A stretch of 64,000 bases of DNA, taken from NCBI GenBank assembly GCA_030762935.1, contig CM060883.1, positions 93,175,501-93,239,500 on the forward strand, in the 5' to 3' direction. The notes below the pieces were generated by a model. That model had not been told where the DNA came from, ran no database searches, and worked only from the letters and a program-made list of their open reading frames with translations. Numbering within the stretch: the stretch's first letter is position 1; each line of letters starts with the position of its first letter. Made by a program: the position numbers and the translations under genes. The DNA comes from Hymenopus coronatus (taxonomy: Eukaryota > Arthropoda > Insecta > Mantodea > Hymenopodidae). Of the stretch, positions 55,902-64,000 are shown piece by piece.

Positions 55902-56798
55902 CTGTATTTTTCCAAAATATTAATGTTGAGAACTGGTCATCTTGCATTCACGATTATGTTTTCTGGATACCATGCGGGGAAAAAGTAAGTTTTAAAATTT
56001 GTAGGTACAGCAGTAGTGAAGCCTGGGGGAAATGGTATAGATTATCAGTGTTTCATTTTGTGCTGAAAATTAGGAGTATGGAGCCTATGTGCATTCTTAT
56101 TGCAATAAAGATTACTTTCCGGGACTGAAATAACATTACAGACTTCCATTCACATTGGTGCTTGCACTTAATGTTGTATTGGAAGTCACCAATCAAGCAG
56201 AAAGAAAGAGGTTAGCTGCACATATCTCCTCCTCGGGCCGCACATATAGTGCAAGGTGACAAACTAGGTAAAATGTTTTACATTATATTAAGTATATTTT
56301 CTTGACAGAAAATAACATCCATAAATAATCTTTGTTACAGTTTTGCTGCCGCCAATTTTATCATTGCATATACCTTACATTTCATTCTCCCTCTTGCAGT
56401 ATGAATATCTGCATAAATTCAAATTGGGTAAAACCATTTACAATGTGTTATGTTATCTAAATACAAAATCATATCCATAATAGTCATAACAGTAACGCTG
56501 TTATGTACACATACCATACATTTTCCATAGTCCCCTCTCCGGCAACAGCTCAAAATATGAATATCCATGCAAATTCAAATTAAGTACAAAAAATAAATAA
56601 ATAAGGGACTTAATGAGCTTAAGTGTCGATTAGTTTGCTCACAATATATGGCAAACTTTTAAATCTAATTTAAAATTTCTTCTTTTTATGTAGTTATGTT
56701 TTTTAAACATATCTTATGTAAATGATATGCTAAATTCCAAAATTAAGTTCTGAAAAATCGTCCTGCATTCAAGGTCATCTGTATTCAGATAAATACGG
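55902..56798. mobile_element. TIR element with internal tandem repeats, copy 2
   Basis: TA at 55900-55901 and 56799-56800 flanks CTGTATTTTTCCAAAATATT on the left and CAGATAAATACGG on the right. The interior matches copy 1 (GCAGAAAGAAAGAGGTTAGC, TAAGGGACTTAAT-AGCTTAAGTGTC). It has about two of the internal units. Confidence 0.75.
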
Positions 56799-57439
56799 TA
56801 CATACCTGCAACTTTGTTAGCAGAACTATTGGTATCACCTTCCAGTAGATCACAGGTTTTTTCTCCCAGTCATTTAACAGAATTAACGTATTGCCTGTTG
56901 TAATCCGTTTTCTTTTTCAAAACAGTTTTCATATTTGGTAACTGTTTTGAAATTCCAACTCCAAACTTGTATCATACTTTTTCTTAATCTCAGCAAGAGC
57001 TGTAGATATTTTTTGGCTCACATCAGGTAGCATTGATTTCTGGAACGCTTTTGAATACAACTGTAGTGTGAGAACAAAATCTGACAAAGATTCACCCTGG
57101 TAGCAACTTCAGAATCATTCATTTCTAATAATCAATTGCACCTTAAATACAATACAGAATGAAGTGCTAGACAGTCTAGTGGCATATAAACTGAGAAAAA
57201 GAATAGTTTTCTTTGACTTGGAGAAAGAATAAGATGTTTTTAAAGGTGTGATTGTTATCATCATTCTCCATGAAATGAGCGTGCTCTTCTTGCTCATGAG
57301 AAAAGAATATTCTCAATTTTATTGATACTACCCAATAGTTGATTTTCTGATGATGTTGCTTAAAGAAGTTGCTGTGTAACGTGAAACATGCAACCTTTGC
57401 GTCAGAAAATTACTGAAATATGCAATGATGTGCATTACG
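56799..57439. other. No firm gene
   Basis: The minus strand has a short plausible protein stretch (SDFVLTLQLYSKAFQKSMLP, AEIKKKYDTSLE), but I cannot place it in a family. Confidence 0.35.
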
Positions 57440-58090
57440 AAAGCGTTGTATTAAATTTCTCTATTTAACCCAAAATATCAGTTGATCAAATAGAGCACCG
57501 CAATTGCAGTGTGACGGTGATGGGGCTTTCTTTATCTTCTTATGACATTACCTTTACCTAGCTTATGTACCACACAACCTCAAATAACCAACATTTGCAA
57601 AAAGTTGGTTAAACTAAGACAGTATATTATCTGGGTCCCATCACTCTGTGCCATTTTCCGTTTCCAAGAATGATTATCGGTTAAAGGCTTATTAATTTTA
57701 AAGAATCAGGACAACAAAAATATATTTTATACATGAACTAAGTATTTTTTTGTATCTTTATTTTAAATGATAGGAGATACCTAAAATATATATTTGAATT
57801 CCACTGTGGTAACAAGTATTGCATAACCTGGTGCATTCCCTTAATATTGAATGAGGAAGAAACATAGAGCACTAATATGGTCATCTAGTGGCAAATAAAT
57901 AAGATACATATTTATTTCCTTATTTTAAAGGTAGGCGCAAGAAAATGATAGTATATATTTGAATCTCACTTTTATCTTGCATCATTAACTTTCATAACTT
58001 AGCATTGAATGGGGGAATACTACTACTGCTATTATTTTGTGACTATTGTTATCTAGCAGATATTGCATTCTCTTTTTCAGTTACTGAGGT
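57440..58090 (-). pseudogene. Helitron fragment
   Basis: It matches 42270-42940 in order: AACCCAAAATAT, TGATCAAAT, GCGCAATTG/CCGCAATTGCAGTGTGA, a TTTCCAAGAATG segment, then two internal units (TTTGAATTCCACTGTGG ... TGGTCATCTAGTGGCAAATA and a shorter second). Both termini are missing. Confidence 0.65.
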
Positions 58091-58498
58091 TGGTATGGAT
58101 TTGCGACGTTGTGCAGTAAACAACATTACTGATTTCCTTACCAAATACATAGAGAAAGTAAACATCCAAACTCACTGTTAATTATATTTGAACTTAATGA
58201 CACTCAAGCCCCTTATTTTCTTGATTATGCTGACCTTATTTTATTTAAATTATGGAATGAAATCATGACTTGAGTTGATCCATCGTTACACATGTGCACA
58301 TAGCAGCAAACTTACAAACTAGAAATTCCCTGATCAAGAAACCAATATAAACCTGCATAGCATGATGGAGCCTGAAATTATTTAAACTATATGGTTTGAA
58401 CACAAACTTTCTGGAAATGTTTCTTGATTTTGCTGAAATTAGTTTTCTTTTTGTTATGTAAATGGTTTTTATTATTCGTTCTCTCTCTCTCTTTGCAG
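58091..58498. other. Intron 3, distal part
   Basis: No gene seen. The (CT)n tract at about 58478-58494 serves as the polypyrimidine tract of the exon 4 acceptor. Confidence 0.5.
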
Positions 58499-58687
58499 AA
58501 ATTTCCATGCTCTACAAGACGTTACTTTCGCTGTCCAGCAGCTGTTACAATAGCGCATCTTCAGAAACTGATTCGGGCAAAGTTTGGGCTTACAAATGAT
58601 TATCGTGTTGATATCATGTACTTGGACAAAATCTTGAATGGAGAATTCACCTTGATGGACGTAGCATACATCTATAGGTGGAGAAGA
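58499..58687 (+). CDS. Psc: PCGF exon 4: RAWUL domain, most of it
   Basis: Residues 144-206 in phase 0 at both ends. A polypyrimidine tract (CT)n then TTTGCAG precedes it; the donor is GTAAGT. It encodes TRRYFRCPAAVTIAHLQKLI, then AKFGL, RVDIMYLD and FTLMDVAYIYRWRR, which is the ubiquitin-like RAWUL fold used by PCGF proteins to bind partners such as PHC and BCOR/KDM2B-type subunits. The RAWUL normally continues with a short strand containing a YRV-like motif; that part must be in a later exon outside the window. Confidence 0.94.
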
Positions 58688-58951
58688 GTAAGTATATATT
58701 TTGTGCACGTTAAGCTCACTTTGCTTTTAAGAACAGCAGAGACTGTTTTATAATTTTCTGGACCCCATCAGAAAATATTGTAAATAATGGAGAGTATGAG
58801 ATTAAGTTAAATGAAAATAACACATTGGTATGCACATAAACAGAATAAAATAGCCTATATACTGTGATATAAGAATATATTGGGCTTATTAACTTTTATT
58901 ACAGTTAGTGATCAATTCCTAAAATAAATCAAATTACATTTACCATATCAA
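58688..58951. other. Start of the next intron: no gene seen
   Basis: AT-rich DNA after the exon 4 donor. Confidence 0.45.
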
Positions 58952-59181
58952 GACCTCCTCCTCTGTAGTGTGGTAGTATCATGTCTACCTCATATACAAG
59001 AGGTTGTGCATTTGAATCTTGGTTAGGTTGGGTTACCCAGATAAGGTTCTTTTACAGGGGTTTTCCCTATCCTGAGAAGGTGAATGTTAGATAACATTAA
59101 GCTTTATGAACCCTGGTCTCATTAGAACATCATATTGCTCATTTCATTCATCTGATATGATCTCCTTGGTCAAAAAAAAAA
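58952..59181 (+). repeat. SINE family A, copy 2
   Basis: The head has TAGTGTGGTAGTATCATGTC (A-box) and GTGCATTTGAATCTTGG (B-box region). The body shares GGGGTTTTCCCTATCCTGAG and AAGGTGAATGTTAGATAAC with copy 1, and it ends in ten A at 59172-59181. Confidence 0.78.
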
Positions 59182-59658
59182 TGAAATCTATGCCATTCCT
59201 AGCCTTACTTTGGTTACAACATCGCATGTTTGAGTCACAATTTGGTTCATCGAGCCACACAACATCTATGCTAGGAGGTGTGAATGAAAATATAGTTCAT
59301 TAACTAACTTGTAAAATTGCACTAAATAATTATTTGTAAAAAGTCATTTGAAAACCTCTAGCAAGAATAAATGGAATACATTAATATAAATAGTTATTTA
59401 TGATACAAGTGGTGAATATGGTGAGTAGGATGCTTGCATAACAAGGCCGTAGGCCGAGTACAGTAATCCTACTAACACTTTTAACACGTGTTTCATACAC
59501 TATTTTTTAGAATGTTCTCAATATTTTTAGGTATATTGTAATTATAAGTAGATTGTTTTACCTATTTCACATAGTTCATGGTTAATGGTCTGCAATATTG
59601 TTGCCTTGCTTAGCATCAGTGCTGACAACATGATGACTACTTGTACAGAAAAAAAACA
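59182..59658. other. No gene seen
   Basis: AT-rich spacer. Confidence 0.45.
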
Positions 59659-59850
59659 GTTGCGCCATGGCAGAGTGGTTAGACCACTTGCCTCTCACCT
59701 AGACAGCCCAGGTTCGATCCCAAGCGACCGCATGTGAGATTAGTGGTGGACAAAGCGGCGCAGGGGTGGGTTTTCTCCAGTTTCCCCTGCCATTGCATTC
59801 CACCAGAGCTCCATCTTCATTTCATGTATCACCAGTAAAAAGAACGAAAA
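59659..59850 (+). repeat. SINE family B, copy 1 (tRNA-Leu/Ser-like head)
   Basis: GCCATGGCAGAGTGGTTAGA (A-box with a class II look) and GGTTCGATCCC (perfect B-box) form the head. The body has GGACAAAGCGGCGCAGGGG and CATTGCATTCCACCAGAGCT, shared with the copy at 60838. Confidence 0.78.
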
Positions 59851-60837
59851 CATTCTATTCATGGAGGTAGTGAAGCAGTTATAATTTTGCTCTCTCTCTG
59901 CTGCTTGTGTAATTTCTTCTGGTTCAATATATTCCGTTTTCATGACATTCAAATCATCCGACATTTTATGGATGAATACAAGGTTTCAGTGATATAGCCT
60001 ACCTGAATGAGGCCACGGACGCATAAACTAAAGTTGGAGTGTTATGATTTTATAACACTGAGTGATAGAATTTTCTACTTTTAACGCTACTGACATCTGG
60101 TAAAAGACCTACTTTAAGCATCAACTGTCTAAAAATTAATTATTATTAGCACATTTAACTACGACCCAAAATATATGTGCACACATCCATGGAACATAGA
60201 TTTTGTTCAAAATGGCATTTGCTGCAAAGTTTGTAAAACATTACAGAGTAGTGAAAGGTGAATTGTTTTAAATGGATTTGCAGTGTTGTGAGAAATACCC
60301 AGCTGCCACAGTTCAGGTTTTGTGCAGAATGTGTCGGCAGAGTAAATTTTGCTGGAAGTGAAATGGTGCATAAAAGACATTTATGTACATGGATAAAATA
60401 CATGAGAGACAAAAACCAGTTTTATGAGAAGTGCTGTGAGGCATAAAGTTTATCTTTTTTTTTTTTTTTTTTTTCCTCCAAGGAATGAACCACCCACAGT
60501 AATAAGGCATTTGCTTTTGTGAACTAATTTGTCCAATTTTAAGAAAACAAGCTTCCATACCATTCTTTATGAGATCGGGTTTAAATTTGAGCATAGAAGC
60601 AAGACTAATATGATTGTTGATCGCTAGGACATATTACTGTGGCATAGGAATTATCTGAGAAAAATATGTGATTAGACACAAGAACATAAAAGTCGTGCCT
60701 TATTGAGGAAACATGTTTTTAACAGATCATACAGTTTCTAAAGTTTGAGTAGATACTATTATAAAATGAAAAAGTAGGCATTTTTATCAGGACTAACATC
60801 CAGGTTGGAAAATCTAATCCAGGAATCCGGAAAAAAC
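59851..60837. other. No gene seen
   Basis: Includes a 20-base T run near 60455. Open stretches here have no family resemblance I can defend. Confidence 0.45.
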
Positions 60838-60985
60838 CCAACCCTGTGGACAAAGCGAAGCTGGGGGGAGGGGGTTCTTCGGTTACCTCTGCCATTGCAT
60901 TCCACCAGTGCTCCATCTTCATTCCATGAATCAGCATCACCTGTGGTGCCATGGTATTAAAAGTGAGCGTTAAACACCATATATA
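60838..60985 (+). repeat. SINE family B, copy 2 (headless)
   Basis: GGACAAAGCGAAGCTGGGGG and CATTGCATTCCACCAGTGCT match copy 1. It extends further 3' through CACCTGTGGTGCCATGGTAT to GCGTTAAACACC and a (TA)n tail at 60980-60997. Confidence 0.75.
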
Positions 60986-61344
60986 TATATATATATAAAA
61001 AACAAATGTAATGGGTAACGGAAGGCAGCTTGTCTTGGAAACAATGACGATGTTGGGGAGCTGATAATAGAAGCTAAAAATTCTGTGGACTACCACAAAG
61101 AGATAACTAGTGGGCTAAAACACACATTGCCTCTTGTTGCTCCTAACAGTATGGATAACATCCTACCATAGTATCAAGTTAGACTGCATTGCCACCAAAA
61201 TGGCTGTCAAATAACAAAGAATGGATGGATTGCATATGCAACAATGAACTGATACTGGGGTTTATTTTAAGGACAGGTTAAAGCTTGCAATGTCAGATAA
61301 ATGAAAGGTGTGTGTAGGAAGAAGAGGAAATGCTCTGGAAAAAG
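60986..61344. other. No gene seen
   Basis: Spacer without recognised features. Confidence 0.4.
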
Positions 61345-61563
61345 TCAAATCTTTTAAAAGCTGGTCGCTATGTGAAACAATTGAGGTTCATTTTGCTTTA
61401 TATGGTCCTGTTTCAGAAAAGTAGCACTGTTTAAAATTGAAATGAGTCAACTCTACAAAAAAGAATGTATATGACATCAATTATGTATTTTAATGAGATA
61501 TACAATTTTTGTGTAGTTAAATCATTCTACAAAATTCTGCAAAACTCAACCAAGATAAAGAGC
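61345..61563 (-). repeat. FX repeat, internal fragment
   Basis: TTTTAAAAGCTGGTCGCTAT, CAATTGAGGTTC and AATGAGATATACAATTTTTG are FX motifs in minus orientation. The fragment stops at a non-LTR endonuclease remnant. Confidence 0.7.
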
Positions 61564-61993
61564 AGAGGGGGAGCGGTCCCATTTGAGGGCCATCATGTTT
61601 TGGAGAAAATTATACAGTTCTATTCCTGAACCAAGAACTTGTAGGATTTTTGTGGAGATTAATGGTATAATGTAGAGGATACTATAGTAAGTTAGGATTG
61701 ATACCAGCACCACAATAGTGGATAACAGTTGCTCGATCTTCTGTATGATAAATAACTTTCTTGTTGTTGAATTTAATGGATCTTTTAAGATTTTTTCAAC
61801 ACTGTTTGGTTTGTTGTACCTCCGTTGTCTCGAATGAGCATTAAAATCTGCAATTACTATTGTAATTGAATGTATTATATTACTAAGATTAGGAATGTTG
61901 TTTGAAGGGTTATAGAATGCTCATAGGTAAAAATTGATACCTTCAGAAGTCTTGGTTTATTAGGGTCATCTCTAATAATAATGGTATCATTGC
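61564..61993 (-). pseudogene. Non-LTR retrotransposon endonuclease fragment
   Basis: On the minus strand DTIIIRDDPNKPR, then ADFNAHSRQRRYNKPNSVEK (the DFNAH motif of APE-type endonucleases) and RATVIHYCGAGINPN. Frames are broken. It lies between two FX pieces of opposite orientation. Confidence 0.6.
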
Positions 61994-61998
61994 TTTTT

Positions 61999-62969
61999 AC
62001 TTTCTCTACACGTACTATGTACATAGTGTTTAGAGAAGGTATTGCACCCGAAAATTTGATACCGAGATTTCACCAATAATACATGTTTTGTGATCCCTTG
62101 AATCCAAAAGAAAGAGAAAAAAAAGCATCTTTAGAAAAATGTGGTGTGTGTCTGTGAGCAGCATAGCTCAAGAACGAAAGTAAGATAAATACCAAACTTG
62201 GTTAAAAATGGTGGCAATAGCCACCGAAACATGTCTGAATTAAGTTACTTTATTTCAAGAGTGAAGTTTGAGTGTAACCTCTTTTTTTTTTTTTTACTCC
62301 TATCTGACCAAACTTGGTATTTACGTTCAGTATCGTCCAAGGATATGACAGGAAGATTTTCAAGAAAATCCTCCCACCCTCAACTACCCTTTACATAGAA
62401 AAAATTTCAAAAACTTTGGTTTTCTAAAAAAATGACTCCAATGATTTTGATTTAAATCTCTTATATAATCTTATGGTAAGATATTAACATGATAAATGAG
62501 ATGTATATCTTGAATTTTCTGGGAAAAGCATCTCAAGACCTCTGATGAATTTTTCTGAATAACTAATAAACTGTAAGAGATAGACAGAAACTTACTACAC
62601 AAGAAATGTAGATTACCTTACAACTCACAATTTATGTCATAAACATGTTTTTCCTAGATTTGACCATTTTCAAGGTATTCGTTGTTATTGGTTTCATTTT
62701 TAAAATACTGTTAACATATGGAAACTTGTCAACTCCTGGCCATGCAAAGAAATGGATTTCAATCCCAGAGCAACCAGTTTTTAAAACGTGTGACTATCGG
62801 TTTAGTCTAGTGTATTCCCAGATTTCGCTTCTACTTATAAGGAACTAAGTAATAATACAATTTCTGCTAATGTTTGTCTTGATTAAGCATGAAGTAGATA
62901 GAAGAATAAGCTTTTTAACAATAATTTGTTACAGAGATGTAGAGAAGTCATGTGAATGGAACACATCAG
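61999..62969 (+). repeat. FX repeat, full copy with a 105-bp insertion
   Basis: It starts ACTTTCTCTACACGTACTAT after TTTTT (61994-61998) and ends CACATCAG before ATTTTT (62970-62975). It is interrupted at 62202-62306. Confidence 0.88.
62202..62306 (+). mobile_element. Solo PLE-type 3' fragment with hammerhead-like hairpin
   Basis: ACCAAACTTGG flanks it at 62191-62201 and 62307-62317 (11-bp target duplication). It holds AATGG, a six-pair perfect stem GGTGGC-AATA-GCCACC, then GAAACATGTC, which has the layout of hammerhead helix II followed by the GAAA core. The CUGAUGA core is degenerate (TTAAAAA). A T run precedes the right edge. Confidence 0.6.
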
Positions 62970-62998
62970 ATTTTTTCACTAGGCACTTCCAAGTAAGA

Positions 62999-63332
62999 TC
63001 GTCCCCTTAGCACAGTGGTAGCTAGCGTTGCTGCTTACCAAGCGGGACACCTGGGTTCAATTCCCAGTACTGGCATGGGGATTTTTCTCCCGCTGGGAGA
63101 CCTGGACCAGGGTGCACTCAGCCTTGTGAGGTCCCTGGGGGGCTAATTGAGGAGCTACTTGATGGAGAAGTAGCAGCTCCAGGTCAAGAGGACCTCATTA
63201 ACCGGCCAGAGGAGGGAGAGGGTTTGAGGCGCTGACCCTGTCTCACCCTCCGATACCGAGATGGGTGACGCAGTGGTTGGGCAGTAGGCCAAGGTTCCTT
63301 GTAAGCTGTCATGCCATGGAGCGAAAAAAAAA
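62999..63332 (+). repeat. SINE family C (tRNA-derived, A-tail)
   Basis: GCACAGTGGTAGCTAGCGTT (A-box) and GGTTCAATTCCCAG (B-box) form the head. A GC-rich body follows (GGAGACCTGGACCAGGGTGC, CATTAACCGGCCAGAGGAGG), and it ends AGCGAAAAAAAAAA at about 63332. No second copy is present in the window. Confidence 0.75.
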
Positions 63333-64000
63333 AACTTCCTTTGCAAATTCACACTCTTGCAAATCAAAGAAAAAATATTCTTCTTTATATGTGTAATGAA
63401 CACTAATGACACATTTACAATGTCTGCTGGACCGAGCACACTCACTGCTTGCACAGTCAGAGAATTACATAGAAATTAATTTAGTTGCTGCTTTTGAAGC
63501 TTAGACACAGTTTTCTTTTGTAGCAGATTTAGTTTTATTGCTATGGTTACCAGACTATGCTCAATGTGCTGCAAATGAGCAACACCTGCTGCCTGAGCAG
63601 AAAAAAGTCTTGCAACCCCCACTACATGCTTTAGGTGAGGACAGGCTCAACCATTAGTAGTACAGGCTTGTGAGATTGGAACACATTTTGTCCAGGATGC
63701 ATTTTATCTATGTTTTCTCTTCTTTGTATTCAGAAATTCAGACTTTACCTTGGATATGGCATTTTACATTTGAGGTAAATACTTACCTAGTACAGTGAAC
63801 ACAATATTGAGTTTCTATCTTGTTAGTGTATCCAGCTATTTGCTGTCAACACAAGTTCCACTATAAGTTCTTCTTTTCACAAGTGATGGATACTAGTAGT
63901 ATATTCCAGCTGCTAGAGTCCAAAGATGTGCAGTGCTTTTTCCAAAGTTTGGCTCTTTGAAGTTTTGGGAAAGAGCATTTTATGAGGATGTGTTCATCTT
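63333..64000. other. No gene seen
   Basis: Intronic DNA. The next PCGF exon was not found here. Confidence 0.45.

Larger units (their letters stand above)
3815..58687 (+). other. Psc: Polycomb RING-finger gene locus, 5' part
   Basis: This is the span of a split gene for a PCGF2/4-class (Bmi1/Mel-18, insect Psc-like) protein, the RING subunit that pairs with RING1/Sce in Polycomb repressive complex 1 for histone H2A ubiquitylation. A leader exon and four coding exons are visible, all with GT..AG borders. Introns 1 and 2 are phase 1, intron 3 is phase 0, and the donor after exon 4 is phase 0. Joined, the exons give 206 residues: RING about 18-56, linker, and RAWUL from about 150. The expected end of the RAWUL and the C-terminal tail were not found before 64000, so the gene continues beyond the window. 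The class follows from the IECLHSFC and [12 protein letters not shown] motifs; the exact insect orthologue name (Psc or Su(z)2-type) is inference. Confidence 0.9.

Noticed and set aside
63735..63777. Possible next PCGF exon (acceptor TATTCAG, donor GTAAAT)
   Set aside because: In the required phase it reads KFRLYLGYGILHLR, which lacks the conserved end of the RAWUL domain.

Overview
This is eukaryotic DNA, almost certainly from an arthropod and probably an insect with a large, repeat-rich genome. It is AT-rich, it has spliceosomal GT..AG introns, and it is full of arthropod-type transposable elements (mariner, piggyBac, hAT, Tigger/pogo, DUF4817-type transposons, Helitrons, Penelope-like elements, non-LTR retrotransposons and tRNA-derived SINEs). 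No bacterial or archaeal features are present.

The one host gene I can support is the 5' part of a Polycomb-group RING finger gene (PCGF2/4 class; Bmi1/Mel-18, insect Psc-like) on the + strand. An upstream leader exon ends at 3861. Coding exons lie at 4035-4146, 29238-29390, 39748-39911 and 58499-58687. Joined in the phases shown by the splice sites, they give 206 codons covering the complete C3HC4 RING, the linker, and most of the RAWUL domain. The 3' end lies beyond the window. The three coding introns are about 25.1, 10.4 and 18.6 kb.

Nearly everything else is transposons inside those introns. One interspersed family, called 'FX' here (about 0.85 kb), has about 17 full or partial copies. 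It has a ~40-bp palindrome at one end, an internal TG/CA microsatellite, and A5T/T5 flanks. FX copies sit inside a Helitron, a Penelope-like element (PLE), another FX copy, a hAT transposase and a mariner. For the Helitron and the PLE, related uninterrupted sequences elsewhere in the window act as empty sites.

Layout: 1-3.4 kb, SINEs and FX. 3.4-4.15 kb, promoter, leader and exon 1. 4.2-9.4 kb, tRNA-like sequences, a hAT split by FX, and a PLE endonuclease fragment. 10.2-20.5 kb, non-LTR tail, DUF4817-type transposase, several FX copies, and a mariner split by FX. 20.56-24.73 kb, a TTAA-bounded piggyBac holding an opposite-strand remnant of another family. 25.5-29.1 kb, Helitron with FX, a near-intact mariner, Tigger N-terminus, then exon 2. 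31.2-38.4 kb, a TA-flanked TIR element, FX, non-LTR gag and RNase H, and a PLE. 39.7 kb, exon 3. 41.65-45.37 kb, a complete-ended Helitron with a near-intact PLE inside it. 45.8-50.9 kb, head-to-head PLE fragments, one interrupted by nested FX copies and the other by a mariner whose catalytic block is triplicated. 51-52.2 kb, DUF4817-type transposase. 52.69-54.57 kb, a 48-bp minisatellite. 55.9-58.1 kb, a second TIR element and a Helitron fragment. 58.5 kb, exon 4. 58.9-63.3 kb, SINEs, a non-LTR endonuclease fragment and FX.

All homology statements rest on my memory of protein families and on comparing copies within the window by eye. No database search was run, and repeat boundaries are approximate unless a target duplication is stated.
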